Counted from the stretch's first letter, positions 29,052-39,417 are shown. The stretch: DNA of 64,000 nt from Mycobacterium gastri (GCF_002102175.1 NZ_LQOX01000041.1:1-64000), one strand, 5' to 3'. The notes: a model not told the origin generated them from the sequence alone. Made by a program: numbers and translations.

Positions 29052-29897
29052 TTGACCGGCGAGTCGGGCGCCATGATTCCCTCAATAGCCCTTAACGACG
29101 AGAACACGATGCCGGTTCTCGGCCTGGGCGTCGCGGAGCTGTCCGAAGGCGAAACCGAACGGGCGGTGTCGGCGGCGTTGGAGGTCGGCTGCCGGCTCAT
29201 CGACACCGCCGCGGCGTACGGCAACGAGGCGGCCGTCGGCCGCGCGATCGCCGCGTCCGGCATTCCGCGGGCGGAATTGTTCGTCACCACCAAGCTGGCC
29301 ACCGCCGATCACGGTTTCACCATGGCGCAGGAGGCTTGCAAAGCAAGCTTGGAGCGACTTGGCCTGGATTATGTCGACCTGTACCTGATTCACTGGCCGG
29401 CCCCCGCTGTGGGTAAGTACGTGGATGCCTTCGGCGGCATGATCCAATCGCGCGGCGAAGGACATGCCCGCTCGATCGGGGTCTCCAACTTCACCGAGGA
29501 ACATGTGTCCAACGTCATCGACCTCACGTTCGTCACACCCGCGGTCAACCAGATCGAGCTGCACCCGCTGCTGAACCAGGCCGAGCTGCGCAAGTCGAAC
29601 GCGCAGCACAACGTCGTCACCCAGTCCTACACTCCGCTGGCTCTCGGCCGGCTGATGGACAACCCGACCGTGACGTCGATCGGCGGTGAATACGGCAAGA
29701 CGCCCGCACAGGTGCTGCTGCGCTGGAATCTGCAACTGGGCAATGCAGTCGTCTTCCGCTCGTCGCGGCCCGAGCACATCGCCGGAAACCTCGACGTGTT
29801 CGATTTCGAATTGGCCGGCGAGCACCTGGATGCGCTCAACGGGCTCAACGACGGCACCCGCCTTCGCGAAGACCCGCTGACCTACAACGGCACGTAG
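29052..29897 (+). CDS. Aldo/keto reductase (Rv2971 ortholog)
   Basis: A 281-residue NADPH-dependent reductase of the AKR5 type. [13 protein letters not shown] carries the catalytic Asp and Tyr, TKLATADHG the Lys, and LIHWPAP the His. [18 protein letters not shown] and the C-terminal cofactor segment follow. The start is TTG 29052, matching the MTGESGA N terminus of Rv2971, with GGTGAG upstream. In the cofactor segment it reads [13 protein letters not shown] where many relatives have IPKS. It reduces aldehydes such as methylglyoxal in related enzymes. Confidence 0.92.
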   Translation: MTGESGAMIPSIALNDENTMPVLGLGVAELSEGETERAVSAALEVGCRLIDTAAAYGNEAAVGRAIAASGIPRAELFVTTKLATADHGFTMAQEACKASLERLGLDYVDLYLIHWPAPAVGKYVDAFGGMIQSRGEGHARSIGVSNFTEEHVSNVIDLTFVTPAVNQIELHPLLNQAELRKSNAQHNVVTQSYTPLALGRLMDNPTVTSIGGEYGKTPAQVLLRWNLQLGNAVVFRSSRPEHIAGNLDVFDFELAGEHLDALNGLNDGTRLREDPLTYNGT

Positions 29898-29976
29898 CTG
29901 TCTCCGGGTCGCTTGCCGACCGTGAAGGTGACGACGGTTCGTCGGCGTCGCGTCGTCGGGAGCACAGTCGCCGGGG

Positions 29977-30690
29977 TTATCCGGCCGGGCAGGTGGCCGC
30001 GGCGTTACGCAACACGTTGGCCGACGGCTGGTCGACCGGCAACGAGTACCCGCGCAGCACCGCGATGAACTGCATGGCGTACTGACAGGCGAATGCGGCG
30101 TTGGGCGGCATCCACTGGGCCGGGGGTGAATCCCCTTTATCCTGATTGGCTTGCCCCTGCACCGCCAGCAAGTTGGCCGGATCGTTGGCGAACCGCAGCC
30201 GCTGCGGAGCCGGCCAGTCGTAGGCGCCCATGTCCCAGGCGTAGGACAGCGGAACGATGTGGTCGATCTGCACCGATTCGCCGACCTTGGCGCCGCGCTG
30301 GAAGGCGATGGTGGCGTTGGTGTACGGGTCATGCAGGGTGCCGGTTGCCACGGCATTCGGACACCGCTTGGTCGGCACGTACGTCTTGTCGACGAGGTCG
30401 CGGTTGAGGATGTCGTCTCGGGTGTCGCAGCCGTTGTGCCCGCCAGGGGCGTCGTTGTTGTCGTCCCAGGCGTCGCCGAACGCCGCCCTGCGATAGTCGT
30501 AACGGTGGGTGCGCTGCGGCAGCACGGCGACCCCGGCGAGCACATCGGTACCGGGTTGCACCGTCGGCACGTCAGCACGCGCGGCGAACTGCTCAGCGTG
30601 CCTGGCCGCCGACGAGCCCAGTGTCTGATAGGCGACCACCACGGCCAGTAGCGCAGCCGCCACCAGCCCCAGCAGCGTCTTGCGGTTCAT
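29977..30690 (-). CDS. Secreted HNH-type (DUF1524) protein, Rv2972c ortholog
   Basis: A 237-residue exported protein. Residues 1-25 form a signal anchor (LLGLVAAALLAVVVAYQTLG). The exported part has VQIDHIVPLSYAWDMGAYDW and, downstream, ANDPANLLAVQGQANQDKGD, the HNH/GmrSD-like nuclease core with DH and N/H metal ligands. Two cysteine pairs suggest disulfides. Its ATG overlaps the recG stop (ATGA). Nuclease activity is inferred from the fold; the target is unknown. Confidence 0.87.
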   Translation of the reverse strand: MNRKTLLGLVAAALLAVVVAYQTLGSSAARHAEQFAARADVPTVQPGTDVLAGVAVLPQRTHRYDYRRAAFGDAWDDNNDAPGGHNGCDTRDDILNRDLVDKTYVPTKRCPNAVATGTLHDPYTNATIAFQRGAKVGESVQIDHIVPLSYAWDMGAYDWPAPQRLRFANDPANLLAVQGQANQDKGDSPPAQWMPPNAAFACQYAMQFIAVLRGYSLPVDQPSANVLRNAAATCPAG

Positions 30691-32906
30691 GATTTGTCCA
30701 GGTATTCGATGCGGTCGGTGTCGGTGAATCGCGCCGCCAGCAGCGCCAACCCGGGTTGTTGGCCGGCATCCTCGTAGGCGCGCACGCAGAAGTCGCGGGC
30801 CGCTTCGATGTACTCCCGGTGCTCGGCCAGCGACAGCAGCCGCAGCGTGATCGCCTTGCCGGACTGGTTGCGGCCCAGCACGTCTCCTTCCCGGCGCTCC
30901 TTGAGGTCGAGGTCGGCCAGGGTGAACCCGTCCATGGTCTCGGCGACCGCGCGCAGCCGCTGCCCGGCCGGCGATGCCGGCGGGACCCAGCTGGCCAGCA
31001 GACACAGGCTTGGATGGGCGCCACGCCCGATGCGGCCGCGCAGCTGGTGGAGCTGGCTGATGCCGAACCGGTCGGCATCCATCACCAGCATCACGGTGGC
31101 GTTGGGGACGTCGACGCCTACCTCGATGACGGTGGTGCACACCAGCACATCGATCCGGCCGGCCCGAAAGGCCGTCATCGCCGCGTCCTTCTCGTCGGCC
31201 GACAACCGCCCATGCAGGAGCCCCAACCGCAGGTTGGCCAGCTCGCGGGAGCGCAATCTCGCGTACAGGCCCTCCGCCGTCTCCGAAGGCCTCGAGCCGG
31301 CGGGTTCTTTCTCCGGCTCATCGCTCTCGTCGATGCGGGGCGCCACCACATACGCCTGGCGGCCGGCCGCGACCTCCTCGATGATGCGTTGCCAGGCCCG
31401 GTCCAGCCAGGCGGGCTTGTCCTTGACGAAGATGACGTTGGTGGTGATCGGCTGGCGCCCCCGCGGAAGTTCGCGCAGCGTGGAGGTTTCCAGGTCGCCG
31501 TAGACGGTGAGCGCGACCGTGCGCGGTATCGGCGTGGCGGTCATCACCAGCAGATGCGGGGTGATTCCGGCACGCGCCTTGCCGCGCAATTGATCTCGCT
31601 GCTCGACACCGAAGCGGTGTTGCTCGTCGACCACCACCATGCCCAGGTTGTGGAACTCCACCGCATCCTGCAACAGCGCATGGGTGCCGACGACGATGCC
31701 GACCTGACCGCCGGCCACCTCGGCCCGGACTTGCTTCTTTTGCCCCGCGGTCATCGAGCCGGTCAGCAGCGTCACCCGGGTGGCGTTATCCGCCCCGCCC
31801 AGCTGGCCGGCCATGGCCAGCGGGCCCAGGATATCGCGAATCGACGTAAGATGTTGCGCGGCAAGCACTTCGGTGGGGGCCAGCAGGGCACACTGATAGC
31901 CGGCGTCGACCATCTGCAGCATGGCCAGCACCGCGACAATCGTCTTGCCCGAACCGACCTCGCCCTGCAGCAAGCGGTTCATCGGACGCGTCGCCGAGAT
32001 CTCGTCGGAAAGCACGGCGAGCACCTCGCGCTGGCCTGGGGTCAGCTCGAAAGGCAGCCGGCCCAGCAACTCAGCCGCCAGGCCATCGGACCGCGGCGGC
32101 GCCGGAGGGCCGGACTCCGACAGCTCACCGTGCCGGCGGGCGACCAGCGCCCATTGCAGGCCGACGGCTTCGTCGAAGGTCAGGCGTTCGCGGGCACGTT
32201 GGCGTTCGGATTCGTTCTCGCCGAGGTGAATGGCCCGCAGTGCCTCGTCCTCGGAGACCAGGCCATGCTCGGCGCGCACTCCGGCGGGCAGCGGATCATC
32301 CACCGGGTCAAGGACTTCGAGCACCTGGCGGACGCATTTGAAGATGTCCCAGCTCTGCACCCTGGTGCTGGCCGGATAGATCGGGAAGAAGCGCCGTTCG
32401 AACTCCTCCATGGCCAATTCGCCGCTGATGGCCTTGGAGGCGTCGGCGATGCTTTTCAGTGACCTGGTGCCGCGGTTCTTTCCGTCCGGCGAGTCCAGGA
32501 TCAGAAACGCCGGATGCGTGAGCTGCATGACCCCGTTGAAGAACCCGACTTCCCCGGAGAGCATCACCCTGGTGTTCTTGGTGAGGTCCTTCTTGATGTA
32601 GTCCGCATTGAAGAACGTGGCAGTCACCTTGGTGCGGCCGGCGCCGAGGGTGATGCGCAGGCATTGGCGCTTCGGCGTCTTCCTCATGGGAAACGTCTTG
32701 GTTTCGGTGATGACGTCGACGATCGTGATGTGCTCACCCGGTTCGGGCCGCTCGTCACCGGCGCCGCGCCTGGCCCCGCCTTCGACGTAGCTGCGCGGGT
32801 AGTGGCGCAACAGGTCGTCGACGGTCCTCATGCCGAACTCCTCGTCGAGCGGCTTTGCCGACGGGGCGCCCAGAACGAAGTCCAGCCGGTCGCTCAGCGA
32901 CACCAT
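30687..32906 (-). CDS. recG: ATP-dependent DNA helicase RecG
   Basis: A 739-residue monomeric helicase that regresses stalled forks and branch-migrates Holliday junctions. The N-terminal wedge/OB domain contains TATFFNADYIKKDL. Helicase motifs follow: GEVGSGKT (Walker A), VVDEQHRFG (DExH), TATPIPRT (motif III), then the C-terminal helicase half with VEVGVDVPNA and QLRGRIGRG (motif VI). Full length. Only two bases separate it from the DAK-like gene upstream, so they form an operon. Confidence 0.97.
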   Translation of the reverse strand: MVSLSDRLDFVLGAPSAKPLDEEFGMRTVDDLLRHYPRSYVEGGARRGAGDERPEPGEHITIVDVITETKTFPMRKTPKRQCLRITLGAGRTKVTATFFNADYIKKDLTKNTRVMLSGEVGFFNGVMQLTHPAFLILDSPDGKNRGTRSLKSIADASKAISGELAMEEFERRFFPIYPASTRVQSWDIFKCVRQVLEVLDPVDDPLPAGVRAEHGLVSEDEALRAIHLGENESERQRARERLTFDEAVGLQWALVARRHGELSESGPPAPPRSDGLAAELLGRLPFELTPGQREVLAVLSDEISATRPMNRLLQGEVGSGKTIVAVLAMLQMVDAGYQCALLAPTEVLAAQHLTSIRDILGPLAMAGQLGGADNATRVTLLTGSMTAGQKKQVRAEVAGGQVGIVVGTHALLQDAVEFHNLGMVVVDEQHRFGVEQRDQLRGKARAGITPHLLVMTATPIPRTVALTVYGDLETSTLRELPRGRQPITTNVIFVKDKPAWLDRAWQRIIEEVAAGRQAYVVAPRIDESDEPEKEPAGSRPSETAEGLYARLRSRELANLRLGLLHGRLSADEKDAAMTAFRAGRIDVLVCTTVIEVGVDVPNATVMLVMDADRFGISQLHQLRGRIGRGAHPSLCLLASWVPPASPAGQRLRAVAETMDGFTLADLDLKERREGDVLGRNQSGKAITLRLLSLAEHREYIEAARDFCVRAYEDAGQQPGLALLAARFTDTDRIEYLDKS

Positions 32907-32908
32907 GG

Positions 32909-34600
32909 CTACTCGACCCCGATCAGCAGCACGTCGCCGCGGTGACCGGTGCGATAGGTCACCAGCTCGGTGCCCGGATGACGGTCGTGCATGTGCCTTT
33001 CCAACAGGTCACCCAGGGCGCTGACATCCTCGTCGGCGACCGCGGCGCCAAACAGCACCGTCACCAGGTCGCCCCCGGAGGCCAACAGCAGATCGAGCAG
33101 CCCGATCGCCGCCGCGGCGATATCGCCGGCCACGATCAGCACCTCATCGCCGGCGATGCCCAGCCCGTCGCCCGGCTCACAGGTGCCGGCCCAGGTCAAC
33201 GCTCGCTCGGTGGCCGTGCGCACCGAGCCGTGCCGGGCAGCACCGGCGGCGCGGGCCATGGTGTAGCCGTCGTCGACGGCCTGGCTGGCAGGGTCGTGCA
33301 CGGCCAGGGCAGCCAGCCCCTGAACCATCGACCCGGTCGGGACCGGCACCACGTCCACGCCCCAGCCCAGGGCCGCGGTACAGCCCGCCACCAGCTCCTC
33401 GACGGCGACATACCCGTTGGGCAGCACCATCACCTGGGCGGCACCGGTGTCCACCACCGCCCGCACCAATTGATGGGCGGTGACATCGGGGGCAGGTGCT
33501 GAGCATGGATCCGAGGCGTCGGGGCCGGGTCGCAGCACGCAGGCCCCTTCTCCGGCGAACAGCTCGGCGGCGCCGTCGCCGTCGACGACGGCCAGGACGG
33601 CCCGTTCCCGTGTCCAGCTGCCCGCCGGCAGCCCATTGGCACCGGAGCTCAGCGCCGAGATCACGATCCTGCTCAATTGTCCCGCTGCAATTCCCGCTTC
33701 AACAGCAGCGCCCGCGTCGTCGGTGTGCACGTGCACCGAATAGCTCCGCGACAGGGCGGCCGCGATCGCCACCGAGTCCCCCAGCTCCGCGAGCCGGTCA
33801 CGCAGGGTGTCCGCCGCTGCTGCATCGCAGCCGGTCAGCAGGTACATCACCTCGAACTGTGGCGCCGGCCGTCCGGCGGGCGCCTCGGCGAGCAGCGGTC
33901 GCGGCGCCGGCTCGTAGACCGAGCGGACGGACGTGTGCCCGGTGAGCGTCGCACGCAATGCGTCCAGCATGACCAACAGTCCCCGGCCGCCGGCGTCCAC
34001 CACACCCGCGTCGGCGAGCACGTGGAGCTGCTCGGGTGTCTTTTCCAGCGCGACGACAGCGGCATCACCGGCGGCGGTCACCGCCTGGGCCAGGGTTTCG
34101 CCGGCGTCGGCGCACTGCTGAACGGCGGCGGCTGCGGCCCGCAGCACCGAAACGATGGTCCCCCGGACTTCCTCGCCGCCCATCGAGGCGATGACCAGAT
34201 CCACCCCACGCCACAGTGCGGCGGCGAGCAGGGCCGCGTCGATCGCGGGCAGTGCGCCGTCCGCTGCCGCGCTCGCGGTGACGTCGGCGATGCCGCGCAG
34301 AATCTGCGACAGAATCACCCCGGAGTTTCCCCGTGCCCCGTTGAGCGCGCCGGACGACAGGGCGTTAGCGACCCGCGCGACGTCACCCGCACTGCAGCCG
34401 TCATCGGCCCCGGCCACCGCGTCCGCCTCGGCGAGCGCCGCACGCATGGTGAACAGCATGTTCGCGCCGGTGTCGGAATCGGCGACCGGGAACACGTTCA
34501 GCCGGTTGATTTCGTCGATGTGGGTGATCAGGTCGCTGACGACGGCGTGCGCCCAATCCCGCAGGGCCGATGCGTCCAGCAGACGACCTGGCGTGTCCAC
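32909..34600 (-). CDS. DAK/DhaL-like domain protein (Rv2975c-Rv2974c as one gene)
   Basis: A 563-residue protein of the YloV/FakA-type family. The N-terminal DhaL domain has LNVFPVADSDTGANMLFTM, the nucleotide-phosphate loop with Asp ligands, and GARGNSGVILSQILRG. The C-terminal part contains a DegV-like helper domain ending in the family segment TGHRGDVLLIGVE. Homologous FakA proteins phosphorylate fatty acids bound to FakB. In M. tuberculosis the gene is annotated as two pieces, whereas here it is continuous. GTG 34600 follows AGAGGAGG. Confidence 0.87.
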   Translation of the reverse strand: MDTPGRLLDASALRDWAHAVVSDLITHIDEINRLNVFPVADSDTGANMLFTMRAALAEADAVAGADDGCSAGDVARVANALSSGALNGARGNSGVILSQILRGIADVTASAAADGALPAIDAALLAAALWRGVDLVIASMGGEEVRGTIVSVLRAAAAAVQQCADAGETLAQAVTAAGDAAVVALEKTPEQLHVLADAGVVDAGGRGLLVMLDALRATLTGHTSVRSVYEPAPRPLLAEAPAGRPAPQFEVMYLLTGCDAAAADTLRDRLAELGDSVAIAAALSRSYSVHVHTDDAGAAVEAGIAAGQLSRIVISALSSGANGLPAGSWTRERAVLAVVDGDGAAELFAGEGACVLRPGPDASDPCSAPAPDVTAHQLVRAVVDTGAAQVMVLPNGYVAVEELVAGCTAALGWGVDVVPVPTGSMVQGLAALAVHDPASQAVDDGYTMARAAGAARHGSVRTATERALTWAGTCEPGDGLGIAGDEVLIVAGDIAAAAIGLLDLLLASGGDLVTVLFGAAVADEDVSALGDLLERHMHDRHPGTELVTYRTGHRGDVLLIGVE

Positions 34601-34875
34601 CGTGACCCCACCTCCTCTGCGCCAGCTCCCGGTGGGCGCCAGCGTAGCCCGCCGATAGTGTGGACAGCTTGCGTCGGTTGCTGTTCGGGGCAGGCCGCCA
34701 AGCCGGGACGACAAAGCTGCATCGAGCCTAGCCAGCGGGGGTGACAGCACTGGCCGCGGCAGATGGCGTTTTGGCGCTCGCCGAAGACCCCGGCTATCCT
34801 GGGACGGCCTGGGCCAGCCGGGCCGTTCCGCCCGGATCGCCGGACCCCCAGCAACCGACTTGAGGAGTTTGAACA

Positions 34876-35070
34876 ATGGCCGCTGTGTGCGATATCTGCG
34901 GGAAAGGCCCCGGCTTCGGCAAGTCGGTGTCGCACTCCCACCGCCGCACCAGCCGTCGGTGGGACCCTAACGTCCAGACCGTGCGGGCGGTAAGCCGTCC
35001 CGGGGGCAACAAGAAGCGCATCAACGTCTGCACGTCCTGCATCAAGGCGGGCAAGGTCAGCCGCGGCTGA
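34876..35070 (+). CDS. rpmB: 50S ribosomal protein L28 (zinc-binding form)
   Basis: A 64-residue L28 with [11 protein letters not shown] and CTSCIKAGK, so the two CxxC pairs of the zinc-ribbon (C+) form are intact. Mycobacteria also carry a zinc-free L28 elsewhere, under zinc control. GAGGAG precedes the ATG. It is transcribed away from the DAK-like gene; the 275 bases between hold both promoters. Confidence 0.96.
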   Translation: MAAVCDICGKGPGFGKSVSHSHRRTSRRWDPNVQTVRAVSRPGGNKKRINVCTSCIKAGKVSRG

Positions 35071-35593
35071 CCTTTTCCGGCGAGTCCGCCCTACCGGCTG
35101 ACCGTCGCGCGGCAGTTTTAGGCCGGTGGCACGCTTCGGTGCGCTTAACGCCGGGCCCGTCGGTGGATCAAGCCTGATCGGGCTAGGCCCAATGCCGGGT
35201 CCTGATGCACCCGGCCGCACCCTGATGCAACACAGCCGGGGCGCCTTTGCCGGACGATGGCTCCCCATCGTCAAACAGCCTGAGCCACAAAAAGACTGAC
35301 GGCGCCGTAGCGCCGGGAACCCTCAGCATCAAACCGACCCGCTGTCAATTGTTTCTGTCCATCGATCGATAGCAGATCGATATTTGACAGCAACACTTGC
35401 CACCGGCATCTTTTTGCGTGTCGGCGATCACATCCCGGGAAGGCGGGGACGCGGTAAGCGAGATACCGCCAGGCCTGACCACCGGCTCCTGGACGGTGAT
35501 CAAACACGTTGGCTCCGTAGGTGATCAGCCCACTGAACGCCCGTCGCGAACGAAGGTGCAGGTAGTCGGAATGTTGTGGGAAGAGGTGCGGCT
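35071..35593. other. Intergenic region with an inverted repeat
   Basis: These 523 bases lie between rpmB and the PPE operon. GCTGTCAA (35341-35348) and TTGACAGC (35384-35391) form a perfect 8-bp inverted repeat around a 35-base stretch with two ATCGAT motifs. A shorter hairpin GGCGC-cgta-GCGCC lies near 35301-35314. No gene is visible. It may contain the promoter of the PPE pair. Confidence 0.4.
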
Positions 35594-35803
35594 GTGACGA
35601 TATGCGTGGTTGAAACTTTGGCCGCCGTTGCAGGCGTGGTGCAGGCGTCGGCGGCTCAGCCGGCTGCGACCCGTGCTGGTATGACGCCGGCGACGGCGCA
35701 AGCGGCGGAGGGCTGCTCCGGAGTCGGGTTCAGCGCGACTGGGACAGATTGCACCGATCACGTGATAGCGGCCCCGTGCGGGAGCTGCGGGGGTTCGGCA
35801 TGA
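35594..35803 (+). CDS. Small protein coupled to PPE
   Basis: A frame of 69 residues from GTG 35594, after AAGAGG. Its TGA overlaps the PPE start as ATGA, which supports real translation. The product begins with an Ala/Val-rich helix ([17 protein letters not shown]) and has seven cysteines, six of them in the C-terminal half ([19 protein letters not shown]). PE genes normally occupy this place, but this is shorter and lacks the PE sequence. No family recognised. Confidence 0.5.
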   Translation: MTICVVETLAAVAGVVQASAAQPAATRAGMTPATAQAAEGCSGVGFSATGTDCTDHVIAAPCGSCGGSA

Positions 35804-37080
35804 CGGCACCGGTGTGGCTGGCTTCGCCGCCGGAGGTTCATTCGGCCTTGCTCAACGCCGGGCCCGGTCCCGCACCATTGCTGGCCGCCGCCGCGGGATG
35901 GGTGTCTCTCAGCGCCGAATATGCTTCTGTGGCTGCAGAACTCACCGAGATGTTGGGCGCGATGCAGGCTGGGGCGTGGCAGGGGCCCAGCGCGGAGATC
36001 TGCGTGGCCGCCTACGCGCCGTATGTGAGATGGCTGACTCAGGCCAGCACCGATAGCGCCGCAGCCTCGGAGGCACATCAGGCGGCGGCAGCCGCCTACG
36101 TCAGCGCGGTGACAGCGATGCCGACGCTGCCGGAGTTAGCCGCCAATCACACTACCCACGCGGTGTTGCTGGCGACGAATTTCTTTGGCGTGAACACCAT
36201 CCCGATAGCACTCAATGAGGCCGACTATGTGCGGATGTGGATTCAGGCCGCAACCACGATGAGCGTTTACGACGCAGTCTCTGCCGCCGCATTGGCGTCG
36301 ATGCCACACACCCCACCGGCACCAATCATTATCAAACCCGGCACCGGTCTGGCCGGCGATATCGTAGCCGGCGCTGAGCACGTCATCAGCTACCAGCCCT
36401 TTCCGATATGGCAGATCTTGTGGGACATGATCAAAGTCGTTGGCACCGAAATTCTCGCCGTTCCAGCCCTTGCAATTTTCACACTCATGATGGCTTTCTA
36501 CACACCAATAGTCTTGTTATTTATTGGATACTTGGTCTTGATTGGCAACACGCATTTGGCGCTTGAAGCCCTCGCATATCTGGAGCTCGCGTGGCTCACT
36601 GTTGGAATAGAAACGTTCGCTACTGTGTTTCTTCCTTTCGTCTTCGGTTATGAAGTCGGCAATCTGGTGATCCAATGGATCATGGGGCTGAACCTTGGGA
36701 TTCTTCCCACCCTGGCGGGTCCGGTAGCCGCGGCGACGGCACTGCCGGTTTCGGCTGCTTCCGCCAGCTCGAGCGTGAGCGCTGTGGCGGGTATGGTCGC
36801 CACACCTGTGGCGGGGGTAGCGGTCGGTGCTGTTGAGCCCACAACCGTGTTGTCACAAGCGCAGTTGGTGTCGGTCGCAACGGCCGGCAGTTGCTCGCCC
36901 GCGCCGGTGCCGCTGGCGGCTTCGGATCACGGTGCGGGCGCCCTCCGGTTTGCCGGCACCGGGCCACCAGGAAGCCCCGCACACGCTGCCGGTTTGGCCA
37001 CGCTGGGCGGTGGCGAGGCGGGGGCCGGCCCGCAGCTGCCGATGTTGCCGAATTGTTGGAATGTGAGTCAGTTGGCGTGA
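35800..37080 (+). CDS. PPE-family protein (PPW-type C terminus)
   Basis: A 426-residue PPE protein, a substrate of ESX type VII secretion. The N-terminal 180-residue domain starts [20 protein letters not shown], has AGAWQGPSA with the WxG motif, and [20 protein letters not shown]. Residues about 205-310 are strongly hydrophobic (several possible membrane helices from [16 protein letters not shown] onward) and come from noticeably AT-rich DNA near 36470-36660. The C-terminal tail (RFAGTGPP.. LPMLPNCW) resembles the PPE-PPW module. It lies between rpmB and ung, where I do not expect a PPE gene in M. tuberculosis. Confidence 0.9.
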   Translation: MTAPVWLASPPEVHSALLNAGPGPAPLLAAAAGWVSLSAEYASVAAELTEMLGAMQAGAWQGPSAEICVAAYAPYVRWLTQASTDSAAASEAHQAAAAAYVSAVTAMPTLPELAANHTTHAVLLATNFFGVNTIPIALNEADYVRMWIQAATTMSVYDAVSAAALASMPHTPPAPIIIKPGTGLAGDIVAGAEHVISYQPFPIWQILWDMIKVVGTEILAVPALAIFTLMMAFYTPIVLLFIGYLVLIGNTHLALEALAYLELAWLTVGIETFATVFLPFVFGYEVGNLVIQWIMGLNLGILPTLAGPVAAATALPVSAASASSSVSAVAGMVATPVAGVAVGAVEPTTVLSQAQLVSVATAGSCSPAPVPLAASDHGAGALRFAGTGPPGSPAHAAGLATLGGGEAGAGPQLPMLPNCWNVSQLA

Positions 37081-37304
37081 CCAATGCGGGAAGTTTTTGG
37101 CCGTGGGAAGAAGGCGGCCGAAATGGTCACTGACGAATCTCTCGCACGCGCGTCGTCAAGGAACCGGCAGGCTTGTTGGCGCCGCGTCGAACGTGTAACT
37201 GCTGGCGAGATCTCGCCGGCGGATTCACAACGGCTGCACGCTCGCCCGAAGCAGAAGCCGGTCGACAAATCCTCACCGATGCGCCCGCAGCCCCCTCACC
37301 TCGG

Positions 37305-37988
37305 TCACGGTAGCTGCCAATCGATCGGGTCGGCACCCATCCCCGCAAGCAGCTCGTTGGCACGGCTGAACGGCCGTGAGCCGAAGAACCCCCGCGACGC
37401 CGACAGCGGCGACGGATGCGGCGATTCGATGGCGACACATTTCCCGGCGGCCAACATCGGTTTGAGCGTCGACGCGTCACGCCCCCACAGGACGGCCACC
37501 AGGGGCCGCGACCGCGAGACCAGCGCTCGAATCGCACACTCGGTCACCACTTCCCAGCCCTTACCCCGATGCGACGCCGGATTACTCGGGCGCACGGTCA
37601 GCACCCTGTTCAACAACATCACGCCGCGCTGCGCCCAGGGCGTCAGATCACCGCACGAGGGCTGCGGATAGCCCAGGTCGGCTGCATACTCCTCGAAGAT
37701 ATTGGCCAGGCTGCGCGGTAGCGGACGCACCTCGGGGGCTACCGAAAAGCTCAGTCCCACCGCATGTCCGGGTGTCGGATACGGATCCTGCCCGACGATC
37801 AGGACCCGCACCTGGTCGAATGGAAAAGTGAAGGCGCGCAATACGTTCGGCCCCGCCGGCAGGTATTTGCGGCCGGCCGCGATCTCGGCGCGCAGAAACT
37901 GCCCCATCTGGGCCACCTGGTCGGCCACCGGGTGCAACGCGGCGGCCCAGCCCTGCTCGACGAGTTCGCTCAGCGGACGTGCGCTCAC
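37305..37988 (-). CDS. ung: Uracil-DNA glycosylase
   Basis: A 227-residue family 1 UDG that removes uracil from [18 protein letters not shown] carries the water-activating Asp, [12 protein letters not shown] the uracil pocket Asn region, and [15 protein letters not shown] the catalytic His and Leu-intercalation loop. Complete. The DUF1330 gene upstream overlaps its start by 4 bases. Confidence 0.97.
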   Translation of the reverse strand: MSARPLSELVEQGWAAALHPVADQVAQMGQFLRAEIAAGRKYLPAGPNVLRAFTFPFDQVRVLIVGQDPYPTPGHAVGLSFSVAPEVRPLPRSLANIFEEYAADLGYPQPSCGDLTPWAQRGVMLLNRVLTVRPSNPASHRGKGWEVVTECAIRALVSRSRPLVAVLWGRDASTLKPMLAAGKCVAIESPHPSPLSASRGFFGSRPFSRANELLAGMGADPIDWQLP

Positions 37989-38275
37989 TGCAGGCCTTGC
38001 GCGAGGAGCACCGCGGTATCGGCATCCGCCCGGCGGTCTTTCGAAATCTCTTGGTACTCAGGCGATTGTGCCCAACCATGGACTGTGGCCTCGTCGGGAA
38101 ACGACATCAGCACCACTTTCTGACGGTCCCACTGCCCCTCGATCACCTGGGGTGACTCGTCGGCAGCAAGCAACCTTCCCGGGTGACGACGAAACACTTC
38201 CATGAACCTGGTCTGGTACCGGTCATATGCTGCCCGATCGGTGAATCTCAGCTGGGCGATCGCGTAGCCGGTCAC
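37985..38275 (-). CDS. DUF1330 family protein
   Basis: A 96-residue dimeric ferredoxin-like (alpha/beta barrel) protein of the DUF1330 family. [22 protein letters not shown] opens the fold; [20 protein letters not shown] and [10 protein letters not shown] complete the pattern. Function unknown. It lies between thiL and ung, which I recall as neighbours in M. tuberculosis, and is tightly coupled to ung (ATGA). Confidence 0.85.
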   Translation of the reverse strand: MTGYAIAQLRFTDRAAYDRYQTRFMEVFRRHPGRLLAADESPQVIEGQWDRQKVVLMSFPDEATVHGWAQSPEYQEISKDRRADADTAVLLAQGLQ

Positions 38276-38300
38276 CGCGTCACCCTACTCAATGGCGTAC

Positions 38301-39266
38301 TCAATCGAACGACTGCCAACCCGCATATCCGCCCCATTCGTTGCCGTCGACCAGCACCCGGCGCGGACCGTCGACCACCTGCCCGATGACGCGCCAACCG
38401 GCCGGCACCGCGTCGGCGAAACACGCCGCCAGGGCGTGGTCTTCGCCGCCACCGAGCACCCAGTGCCACGGATCGGCGCCCACGACGTCGGCGGCCGCGG
38501 TCAACGCGGCGTGGTCGTGGGCCAGCGCCGCGGTCGACACGTCGATACCGACCGCGGACGCCTGCGCGACATGGCGCAGATCGGCGACCAGGCCGTCGGA
38601 GATGTCGATCATGGCCTGAGCCCCCGCGGCGGCGGCCGCCACGCCCTGCCGATATGGCGGCTGCGGCACCAGATGACGCCGCCGTAGCTCGTCGAATCCG
38701 TCAATCCCGTTGAGCCACAACTGATATCCGGCCACCGAGCGGCCCAAGTCACCGGCCACCGCGACGACCGAGCCGGGTTTGGCGCCGGAGCGCCGCACCG
38801 GTGCGCGTCCCTCGAGGTCCCCCAGCACCGTCACCGACACCACCCACTGCGGGCAGCGAACCAGATCGCCTCCGACGATGCCGGCGCCGATTCGGTCCGC
38901 CTCGTCCCACATCCCGTCGACCAGGGCGCTTACCTGGGCCGCGGGTGTGTCGGTGGGCGCCCCGAAGCTCACCACGAACGCGGTACAGCGCGCGCCCATG
39001 GCCGCGATGTCGGCAGCGTTCTGGGCGATCGCCTTGCGGCCGACGTCGTGGGGTGTCGACCAGTCCAGCCGAAAGTGCCGGTCCTGCACCAGCATGTCGG
39101 TCGACATCACGACGCGGCCGTCGGGGGCGGCGACCACCGCGGCGTCGTCGCCCGGCCCGAGCTCGACGACAGGAGGCTGACGGCGACCGGCCACCAACCG
39201 GTCGATCATGGCGAACTCCCCGAGCTGTTGCAGCGTCGGAGACTCCCCCGATGCGTCCTCGCGCAC
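38301..39266 (-). CDS. thiL: Thiamine-monophosphate kinase
   Basis: A 321-residue enzyme that makes thiamine diphosphate from thiamine phosphate with ATP. GPGDDAAVV and STDMLVQDRHFRLDWS supply metal-binding Asp residues, AQNAADIAAMGA and GIVGGDLVR the substrate site, and QAMIDISDGLVADLRH the second Mg site. GTG 39266 is chosen because AGGAGG sits five bases before it; a GTG 24 bases upstream lacks this. Confidence 0.95.
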   Translation of the reverse strand: MREDASGESPTLQQLGEFAMIDRLVAGRRQPPVVELGPGDDAAVVAAPDGRVVMSTDMLVQDRHFRLDWSTPHDVGRKAIAQNAADIAAMGARCTAFVVSFGAPTDTPAAQVSALVDGMWDEADRIGAGIVGGDLVRCPQWVVSVTVLGDLEGRAPVRRSGAKPGSVVAVAGDLGRSVAGYQLWLNGIDGFDELRRRHLVPQPPYRQGVAAAAAGAQAMIDISDGLVADLRHVAQASAVGIDVSTAALAHDHAALTAAADVVGADPWHWVLGGGEDHALAACFADAVPAGWRVIGQVVDGPRRVLVDGNEWGGYAGWQSFD

Positions 39267-39417
39267 GCCACCTCCTGCGGGACGTCTCACCCGGGTTCCC
39301 TGCCCGCCCGGGTGGACCGCGTTAGTGTATGAGCTCGGGCGACTCGAACATCCGGGCGGGAGGTCGGTGGCCCTGGGACAGCCGGGCAGTCAAGGTGAGT
39401 CGGAGGTGGCCGGCCAG

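Noticed and set aside
29082..30578. A 498-codon minus-strand frame
   Set aside because: It crosses the intact aldo/keto reductase and the HNH gene in a wrong frame and has a shadow composition.
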